Of a stretch of 64,000 bases of DNA, positions 55,501-64,000 are shown in pieces; positions within the stretch are counted from its first letter, which is position 1; every line of letters begins with the position of its first letter. The stretch covers positions 2,790,001-2,854,000 of the forward strand of contig NC_135242.1 of assembly GCF_947623445.1 (NCBI RefSeq). The letters are read 5' to 3'. Position numbers and translations under genes: made by a program. Under the pieces are notes generated by a model. It saw only the letters and a program-made list of their open reading frames with translations, was not told the origin of the DNA and did no database searches. This DNA is from Clavelina lepadiformis. Lineage: Eukaryota > Chordata > Ascidiacea > Aplousobranchia > Clavelinidae.

Positions 55501-57542
55501 GCACAATACATTGAATTCTATACAACTTTGAACACGATGTGATGAACTCTTGCCAATTTTTAATTGCAATTTTGCAACACTTTGTTATAAAAAATTCCCA
55601 AAAAGTTTAAGTTTGCCACACAGTGACGTTTAATCGTCAGTTGAAGGGAATAAATTGCATCTCATGCTGATTATTTCACTCAGCTATCCAGCCCACTCTG
55701 AATTTTGGTGAACTTTAATGCAGGTGTAGAGATAAATGATACTTTTTTGTGCGATATGTTCGTAAAACATTTTTTGAAGGTTCATAAACATAAAAAAGTC
55801 GAGAACCACTGTTTTAATATACGCTTTATTATGTTAAAAGATTCTGATGAGATTGTTCTTGCTTTGCAGGACACAAAACAGACAATGAATACGAAGCAAT
55901 GTTAAAAGCAGCAAAGGCAGAATTAGATTGTGGTCGTGAACATAGAAACCGATGCCCTACAAAGATGATGCAAGGTATGGGAGATATTTATGAGGCATAG
56001 TATGAGACACAACAACGTGCAATGTTTTGCAGATTAGTGTCACTATGTAACTTGAACTTACTTTGTCTAATAAGCATATCTTTTTAACCTGTTTAATGCG
56101 AAACGGGATAACTGTCAAAGCAGTGCTCAATGCATTAACACACTTAGTGGTAAAAAAGTTGTAACTTGAAGTGAGCCATTTTCCTTGCACAACCTGCATT
56201 TCCCTTGTTGTGGGCAAAGCTTTTTCTTTCTCCAACAGAGTAAGCCAGTAGATCAGGGGTGTCCAACCTTTTTGGCCAAAGGGCCACATGCGATTTACGA
56301 ATGATTGCGCGGGCCGCTTGAGTGTTTACTGCTAATTTCTAATTACAACCCTCACACCAAAATTCTAATCTTAGAAATAAATTGTGATGCAATAAAATTA
56401 ACTTGAACAGTTGTGCACCCCTGCACTAGTGACTATAGTATATTATCTATCTATTGCTTTATAGTGCAGAGCAAAAGACAAAGAAAGCAAACATTAAATG
56501 CCAATTTCTCGGAATGTAAGTTCACCATAAATTACTTAGGCGATTCAGTTGATGATATAACTTATTTCGAAAAATACCACACGGGCCACTCAGAACCTTC
56601 CCGCGGGCCAAATGTGGCCCGCGAGCCACGGGTTGGACAGCCCTGCAGTAGATGCTGCCAACAAGGCCAAACTGGAATAGTAATGACAAAAACTAGCAAA
56701 GAGCAAGTGTTTCAAATTGCAATTTTGAACTGAGCCAAAAACACAAAGTTTGTGCTCATTAAAACCTACAGAAATATTTCATCGAAATAATGTGTGTTTT
56801 GTATTCCTTATATTTTTAGATACCGTAAATTTGGTTAAGTGGAGGTGTTCTGCCGGTTAAATAGGTTGCCTGGCACTAGTACAAGTAAAATAATTCTGAT
56901 CTGCCTTACAGTTGTTTTTATGCTGACTTATCACCAGCATACACATTTCACCTATGTGTAAAAATTTGTCTTAAAGTCATTTTGCCACTTAGCTTTGTAT
57001 TCAGCAAAAAAAAACAGAAACAGTATTTCATGTCATATCCGTTTCTGAAAGCTTGATAATTTGTATGTGGATTTTGCAGTAAGTTTTACCGTATTGTTTT
57101 AGATTGCAAGCTGGCTAGGACAATATATTCTTTTATCAAACGTTATGGCAAAACTGAGTTTCTAAGGCTAGCAAGAAGTATGGTCACTGATGACTCGGCC
57201 GTAGATAATATTAAAGACCAGTATGACGACAATACCGAAGAAATGAAGTACCAGATTGTGTTAAAATATTTCAGTTTTCAGGGAATAAACACTGGTATGC
57301 ATGTCTTCCATGGTAAACTGCTTTATTTGCTATGAATACTAAATTATGTTTTGCTTAATCGTTGTTTTGTACGTAAATACTTTTCTTACTAGTAGGAAAA
57401 ATATTGTTAATTAATTTAGATCAAAAATTTATAAAAAGGCCTTGCTCCTTACTGTAGGTTATTTTGCTTGTACACAGATGATCTTCTTACAGTCATCAGT
57501 TCCTTGGAAGGAATTGCACAAAGAAGGATTCAACAGGAATAA
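52540..57542 (+). CDS. small adaptor with two tandem death-domain-like folds
   Basis: Exons 52540-52547, 53296-53477, 55870-55974, 57103-57294, 57478-57542; phases agree, 183 aa. The 8-nt first exon (ATGAACAG then GTAAGA) is inferred because its phase fits the next acceptor; the alternative is the ATG at 53282, which lies within that acceptor. First fold about residues 6-85: RLADIFYFFIDKIRHDEWLK, FIRVLGLKENEIQNEI, KLLKRWKMFIG, typical death-domain helices with the WxxF/LxxxLGL core and the late RW. Second fold about 98-180: LARTIYSFIKRYGKTEFLRL, MKYQIVLKYFSFQG, more diverged. Size and two-fold layout recall FADD (DED plus DD), but the order and type are not established. No enzymatic domain. 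Likely a homotypic-interaction adaptor in apoptosis or NF-kB signalling. Intron 3 holds a young hAT MITE (56254). Confidence 0.7.
55801..55811 (+). mobile_element. possible hAT transposon end
   Basis: The plus strand ends GAGAACCACTG, the complement of the CAGTGGTTCTC terminus of hAT (Charlie-like) elements. The preceding AT-rich 400 bp could be its remnant, but no left end or duplication was found. It lies in an intron of the death-domain gene. Confidence 0.35.
56254..56645. mobile_element. nonautonomous hAT-type element (MITE), 392 bp
   Basis: Termini CAGGGGTGTCCAACC and (reverse complement) CAGGGCTGTCCAACC, flanked by a perfect 8-bp target duplication CAGTAGAT (56246-56253 and 56646-56653). 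GC-rich CGGGCC and GTGGCCCGCG words lie near both ends. No intact ORF. It sits in intron 3 of the death-domain gene. Confidence 0.93.
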
Positions 57543-60500
57543 CTGTTGAGCGTCCACATCTGCCTCACCCTTATCTAGCCTTTTTAAATCGACTGTTTGT
57601 TACGTACATCATTATATTTTGAACTGGTAATGATAAAATGGTCTAATCATGTCAAGATCATTTTCTCGTCAAACTATCACTGTCTAAAAGTAGCTTAAAA
57701 ATAGTTGTACAAAAACTTAGGAACTATTTGGACACTTTTCAACCCAATTTTTTATTGTACAACTGTTGCCTTTTTTATCTTAATTTGGTTTGATGAAGTA
57801 TCTTTCAAAGTTATTGTAAAACTTTTTGTTGCTTGCAATGTATTTCCAGCAAGTAATGGAAATACATGACGTGGAATTATAATGTTTTTTCTATTTTGGG
57901 CAGTATTCTAGTATTTTACAGTAGTTTTTGCATATATTAAACATGTTTAAGGTCTTGGCAAGATTTCTTCTATGGTTCAGAAAAGTTTTGATAGAACATA
58001 CGTATTTAATCCAACTCTTATTGTTTTCAAAATGACCAATTCTGCTTCTAATACATAAATGTTATAAATTGTTTCATATTCTAGCTCTATGGTTGAACGT
58101 ACATGTTGACTCAATACCTATAGCTTGTTCTTATTCAATATTGTTAAGCCTGACCCTGAATTTTTCTCTGGAAATTGGCATTTGACCTGCCCACCGCCCA
58201 CCTATGCTCATTTATTTTTATTCATTTTTATTATAACTGCTATTTTATTAAAACTATTGTTGTAATGTTTGTCAGTGAGCATCGGACATTAGAACAATGC
58301 GTACAAGCGAAAGCAATATCGTGTGAGGCTGTTAATTTTTATGCATAATTATATTCAGCATCTTGGAGTCAATTCACAGAAGTGTCAACTCTGAATTTTT
58401 TTATGTCTTCTCTTACTCTTATTTTTAAGACATTAGCGAATTGGCTAACATGTGACTAACGTTTTTTAAGCAAGCTTGTGTGCTTGTTAATCAGAAAGTG
58501 TGATAGAGTAGAGATTATGATAAAACGGTGGTTTCAGTTTCTCCTAAATGTTTAACAACCACTGATCAGATCAAGCAGCTTTTAAAACTGATAATCAGAA
58601 CGTGCAAAATTTAGAGACTGACTCTTCAGTGATTGATTATGCTTTAACCAGTTTTACATTTTTTTGCACGTGCGTATTTAGTGTTTTATGCAACAGTGAC
58701 GCATCAATACGAGTTGATGTCAGTGAACGGTGCCAACATTGTTTGTAAAGCGTGGTACTTTCATGTCATGTTTAATGAGGAAAATTTGTTTATGCTTGTC
58801 AATTGTCATATGATTTTTTATCTGTTTATGGCCGAAACAATTCCAGAAACATGAATCCAAATTATATTTTCTCATATACTAGTTATGTAATTAATTGCGC
58901 TTATCAAACCTTTTCGTCATGCACGACACACTAGAACTAGACTCATTCCGATGTACGCCACTGAGCAAATGTTATGGAAAGTATCTGTGATAAATGTGAA
59001 GATCGTCTCTCTTACTTTTTGGTGCTTTACCAGTTTGTTAATAGTTAATTTGTCAGTAAGCACTTTGTATTGCGTCCAATCGAAAAATTCTCAAGTGAAA
59101 TAAACGCTAGTGGGCAGTATACATCTGCACGCCCAACTGCTGCTTACGACGCATGCTCAAGGAGCAGTGATTTGATTGTCGTATGAAAGTACATTTTGTA
59201 TACTTGACTCACACCTAACTATATTCATAACAATTGCTTGTTGTGTTTGCAGTGGCAGTATTATTGGTGATATAACGCGATAGTGTTTGAAACATTTCTC
59301 TGCACAAATCTGTCAACACGCTTAAGAAATTGTTAGGAAAGTGGGTGCAATGCTATACCTCTTCGTTGTCGGTCGATTAAACCCAGGACATTTCAACACA
59401 CGTACATTGGTTTGTCGTCTTGGGTTTAGTAGTTTTTTGAATCGACTTGGAAACCCTCTTAATCATACCCGCGTAATTTGAGAAATATTTACCACGTAAT
59501 TTGAAAAATATTTACCTAAGTATGTCGGCGTATCGTTCTAAATTTAAGTGTAATCTGAATTTGTGAATGTTTGTAAGTTGCATTGAAAATTCTGCGACCA
59601 AAAGTTAAAATTCGGTTTTTGTTGATTTGGGGTTGGATCGGTTATTAGTTAACCATTTTCAATAAACAGCGTTTGAGCTCTGAAATATTATTTCAATTGC
59701 GTATATTTTACATAATACAAAATAAATAAGACCTTGCAACCTTCTTACCATAAGTAGGGGAACACGCAGGGTTATTTCCAAGAACAAGGAAGAACTTTCA
59801 TTTGTTTAAGTTAGAGAATAGATTATAATCTGACATATTTTATTAGGCATAAGCACTACATTTATGGCGAACAAAGAGCAAAAGAAAGGTTTTTTGTCAA
59901 CGGCATGCAAGGGCAGTGTCAAGGTTATGCAGAAAGTCGGTTTAATTTTGTTCAACCAGGATTAGCTAAATTTGGTTTAACTTGAACTGGCTGAATGATG
60001 TCATACGAAAATTCATCGCATAACATCAGGTGCCAAACTTGTTGCAGTAAGAAAAATAACCCAATCGAAGCAGCAGACATGCGTAACTGCAGCGTTAATT
60101 CGAGCTTACTCGGCCAAAATCAGCGGACTTACTTTTGTCAATTCAATCTGACATTAATGTAAATTCAATTTTTGCGCACCGATTAAGGTTTAATCATTGA
60201 TCTAACCTACAATTAGCTTAATCCAGATATAATTCGGTTTTCTGCATTCAGCCCCTAAATGTTAGAGATGTATAATAGATCATTTCTATTTTGTTAGATG
60301 ATGTAATAAAGCGAAACAAAGTGCCTTCTCGTTTTTCTGGAAGACAAAATACACAATAACAAAATTCGGCAGTAATATGACGAGAATCCCATAGTTGATG
60401 ATTGTTCAAGATCAAGAGGCTGAAAAATTCAAATCAACAGTTTAGCAAGTGCGCAACAAAAGCTATGGCAGAATATTCCACAACGGTTAACTTGTTAATG

Positions 60501-60568
60501 TTTTTAGACCTACATGTAGCCTACAGACTACAGCACCGTATTGTGTGCCAAGGCTGGACTGGTATATA
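57543..60568. other. intergenic region between the death-domain gene and the sushi gene
   Basis: No ORF with domain or splice support. ATTAAA near 57936 is a candidate polyadenylation signal for the death-domain gene. A tandem duplication of CGTAATTTGARAAATATTTACC lies at about 59470-59516, and a 12-bp near-perfect inverted repeat (TAAACCCAGGAC/GTCTTGGGTTTA) at about 59377-59430. Nothing else is recognised. Confidence 0.5.
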
Positions 60569-63500
60569 TTAAGCCTTACGTATACAGGTTGGTGCAGCAA
60601 TTGCGTATTCTCCGTTATCCACGCAAATGCCCATGTTGAATGTTCCTTCAAGTTGAAAACCTGGGTTGCATGCGAATTGGAAAACAGTGCCAACTTCTGG
60701 CAACTCTGGAATTCGAAAGCCGTTTGTCGGTGGCGGTTGCGTGCAAAAACTTCGCTGAGAAGCGCTGGAACCTTCAGCTGCAGAACAGTTTTAAGAATGT
60801 AATTAGCCTGCTTTTGCTTAGCTGACTTCACCGTAATAGCCTAATTAGCAAGTAGCCACCACGCCTCACAACCATGACGAACTGCCTATATGTTTTCAGA
60901 ATTCCACTTTTACCCGTGCACTGAGGAGTCTCTCCAAGGATGGTGCCGTCCAACCGGCAAAAAGCGGTTGCGAATCCTTCCAGCCGGTATCCGTCACTGC
61001 ATCCATAGCTGATGAGGTCAGTGAAGTTCCATACTCTTTGCCCGAGTGGCAGCAAAAATCCATTTTCCGGTGGCTGTGGAACGCAAGCTGAATAAAAATA
61101 AGAGCAGTTTTTCATCATAGGTCGTAAAACTGTAGCCAAGTGATAATACTAGTTATTTAAGGCCTATTACATGCTTGTTATGTCATTTGAAATATTTCGC
61201 TTACGACAAGCTTTAAAGTATCAAATCTCGAAACATAAGAAAAACAAGACTAATCATAAACAAAACTAGCATTGACTTTGCAAGAAAACAGCCATCTATG
61301 AAAGTACCTGTACAAGCCGCTTCCTCGCCTGACAGAGCACCATTAGGCAAGCAGCGTCTTGTTTCATCCCCGACAATCGTATATGAATTATCACAGGCAA
61401 ATCGAACTTGTTGTCCTGTTTGTGCGCTGGTAAGACCGCCCTCCACGCGTCCGTTGATTGGAGCGGTGACGACACAACCTCCAGGTGTGGTTATAACTGT
61501 CACAGCTGTTTACAAGTACAGCACCAAATTTATATTGCGAGTACAAGTAGGCTTTTCCATAGCCTTTTAAGCATCTATACCAAGAAACTTAAGTCAATAC
61601 CTGCGCAAGATGGAGGACCGTTAGAAAAGACACCGGTTCCAAGGCAAGTTGCTGACGCGCTTCCTTGAAGCCGTAGACTCGGGCTGCAAGCATAATTGAC
61701 AACATCTCCGACGTTCCACGTAGGCTGAGGGTTGGTGATAATTCCATTGACTGGTGACTGAGGTTGGGCGCATGTTACAACTTGTATTACAGCGGTAGGA
61801 GAAGCTACAGCTGTAAAAGATAGGTTTAGGCCTAAATCGCCGGTTCATTCACGTCATGCTGCAAACCCATTTTCTTGCCTCGGTAAGTGCTATTGTCAAG
61901 TTTAAGTCGTGCAAAAGTTTTCCTCAGTTTGAGGGTAATGAATACGATACCACACCATACTCGTTAAGATAAAAAAATTTAATCTTAGTCAAGTATATCA
62001 CTTTAAGCTTGAAGCATTTTCTCAAATAGTAAATTTAGCCACTAATTTTATCCCACCCGACGATATATTTCTTACGTTCGCAAAATGGCACAACGCCGTC
62101 GAAATTTCCGTCCGCCTGGCACGTGACATCTTCTTCACCAATCAGATTATAACCGGGCAAGCAGTTGAACAACAACCGTTCCCCGACTTGCCAGCCTTGC
62201 TGCGAGGCAGGCCCCAGAACTTGACCGTTCTCTGGCGGCGGAAGTCTTTCGCAAGTGATGCTGGCGGGTACTACGACGCGAGGTGTAGGTGTGGCGATGA
62301 CGATCGCTAAAAGATGTCATGAATTGTTGGATTTATGGATTTAACTGCTCAAAATCAGCCATCTTAAAGTTTTAGCCTGGTACGTACCTACACACCGCGG
62401 TGCTGGCGGGTCGAAAACACCGGTGTTCAGACAGAAAGCTGTAGAAGCACCAACTATCTCAAATCCCGGGTTGCAATTATATACCACAACGTCATCGACC
62501 AGCCAGGTGCTCTGAGGGTTTCCTACGGCGCCGTCGACAGGTGGAATAGGAGCCGGGCAAGTTTGAGGTCTCGGTGGCGGTTGAGTACGGGGTGCCGTTG
62601 GCGGTTGAGTAGGGGGTGCCGTTGGCGGTTGAGTTACAACTGGTTGTGGCACTAGACATTCAAAAATTGTTAACTGCACAACTGACCGCCAACTCTGGTT
62701 TTCATTTATTCTTATACATTTATTCGCTTTACGTGTTCAATCTTGGATATTTATTAAGAATGTAAGTTTACCGATACAGAACGTTGCTCTTTCATCGAAG
62801 GTGCCGTCTTCTTGACATTCCCAACTTCCGCTGCCAACTAGAATGTAGCCCTGTCGGCAAATGAAAGTGACTCTCTCACCAGCTGTCCATTCTGCAGGAA
62901 CCGGTGGCGCGATAAGTGCATTGGTCGGTGTCCGGGGATTGGCGCAAACCGTACGTTGAACCTGACCTGAGAATCATAAACGCCGAAAAGGTTTATTACA
63001 AAACAAAAGCGTTTCTTCACAGCGCCGAGGTTTAAACAGGTTATTTTAGTAGAAGGAGAAGGGCAATATCACCTGCGCAGGAGGGGAAAGGGGCGGAGTA
63101 GGTCCCATCGTTTTGACAGGTGATGGTGGGTCCACCCAAGATCGTAAAGCCTTGCCTGCAAGTATACGTCACAACATCACCCGGGCCCCAAGAAACACGG
63201 CCAGGATCGTTAATGCTGCCGCCGAACGGTACCACGGGACTGGGACAGGAAACTCTTCCTAAACATAAATTCCGATTTCAGCTGTGGCGCACAATTGGCA
63301 AAGGTACAATCATTGTCTGCTGATGAAAGTCAACGAAGCCTACCTTGGCAGGTCGGCGGGTTGCTGGTGTAAGTGCCATCAGCTTGGCACGTAGCAATGG
63401 GCGAACCATTTAGGACGAAGCCAGTGTTGCACGTGTATGTGACTGTGTTTCCTGTTGTCCAAAGAACCTGGTTTGGTCCAAAATTCCCGTTTGGTGGCGC

Positions 63501-63915
63501 AATCGGCGCTGGGCAAGCACGAACTGGACCAGGTGGAGCTTTAAGAGCAAAAACATTAAACCAGTTAAAAATATCAACCGAGTGAAAAAAGATTAATTAA
63601 AAGATATAAACAACAACAGACTATAGGTCAATAAATTTTTCATACGTTGAACAGCCTACCGTAGAAAAGTGGTCACACAATTACCTCTGCGTCTGCATTC
63701 ATTTGAATATGGAGAGAATTGTCCGTTAGCCTGGCACAATGACGTTTGATCTCCCCTGAATTCAAAACCTCGATTGCAGCCAAAGGTTACAAATGTGCCG
63801 ACACCAAATACCGTCTGGCCTCGCGGTGACGTAAAGCCGTTAGCCGGCGCCACGGGATTAGAGCAAGAAACAGGAGTAGGAATGGTCGAAGGGATGACGG
63901 TTGCCCGCGGTGTTG
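60569..63915 (-). CDS. secreted multi-sushi (CCP) protein, C-terminal ten modules (5' end outside window)
   Basis: Ten exons (minus): 63915-63685, 63538-63344, 63258-63073, 62966-62772, 62651-62388, 62306-62076, 61810-61601, 61505-61308, 61087-60914, 60777-60569; all junctions phase 1, one CCP module per exon, about 698 codons visible. Modules show the CCP signature: four cysteines, a PxNG turn (APANGF, PPENGF, PPTNGF), YTCxxGF-type strands and a late aromatic or Gly. The 62651-62388 exon adds a Pro/Thr hinge with repeated TQPPTAP. The last exon ends CIRKA then stop, with no transmembrane or GPI-like tail, so the product is probably secreted. Sushi modules mediate protein binding in complement regulators, selectins and adhesion proteins; which of these applies cannot be told without the N-terminus. 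The first exon opens in phase 1, showing that more exons lie past 64000. Confidence 0.9.
62575..62645 (-). repeat. coding tandem repeat (Pro/Thr hinge)
   Basis: About three copies of a 24-nt unit coding TQPPTAPR/P inside the sushi gene. The nucleotide copies are nearly identical, so the array may vary in length between individuals. Confidence 0.75.
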
Positions 63916-64000
63916 CTAAAATATAAACATATTTAAATTAAAAACGTTAAATAATAATGTAGTCTAACATTTTCTATTAAAATCTGATACATTGCATATA

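Noticed and set aside
1-64000. CRISPR arrays, operons, riboswitches, bacterial features
   Set aside because: Spliced genes and animal domain families show a eukaryotic nuclear sequence; no regularly spaced repeats were seen.

Overview
The window is AT-rich nuclear DNA from an invertebrate animal. Its genes are compact, with mostly 60-500 bp GT-AG introns, and intergenic DNA is rich in MITEs. PRPF6, cytosolic methionyl-tRNA synthetase, PAF-acetylhydrolases, sushi modules, and an optineurin/NEMO-type adaptor with death-domain and RIP/IRAK-like kinases point to a deuterostome. An ascidian tunicate is plausible from compactness, and from possible spliced-leader acceptors just upstream of some start codons, but this is inference. 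All exon models were built by eye from splice sites and frame continuity.

Layout. 339-4602 (-) and 4894-8356 (+): two divergent paralogous genes coding for a protein kinase domain followed by a TPR-like region. They share a promoter of about 290 bp, and each opens with a 9-nt first coding exon. 11557-12522 (-): a small secreted C-type lectin. 12523-17988: gene-poor, with one hAT MITE and one copy of a hairpin MITE. 17989-20643 (+): intronless methionyl-tRNA synthetase. 21616-27443 (+): PRPF6 in 18 exons. 27444-29917: repeat-filled. 29918-31117 (+) and 39065-40264 (+): two intracellular PAF-acetylhydrolase paralogues. Between them, 32710-37153 (-) is an unrecognised coiled-coil gene with two DNA elements in its first intron. 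41065-47854 (-): a NEMO/optineurin-like ubiquitin-binding coiled-coil adaptor, with a possible 5' UTR exon near 49412. 47855-52539: intergenic, with a solo LTR inserted in an older repeat. 52540-57542 (+): a small protein with two death-domain-like folds. 60569-63915 (-): the C-terminal ten sushi (CCP) modules of a secreted protein whose 5' part lies beyond the window.

Taken together, two RIP/IRAK-like kinases, a NEMO/optineurin-like adaptor, a tandem death-domain adaptor, a C-type lectin and a complement-type sushi protein lie within 64 kb of housekeeping genes. This looks like a loose neighbourhood of innate-immune signalling genes. That they act in one pathway is inference from domain content and proximity. 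Repeats include four hAT-type nonautonomous elements with readable 8-bp target duplications, a three-copy hairpin MITE family, a 1.43-kb long-TIR element carrying a broken ORF, a 650-bp long-TIR element, and a two-copy unclassified repeat.
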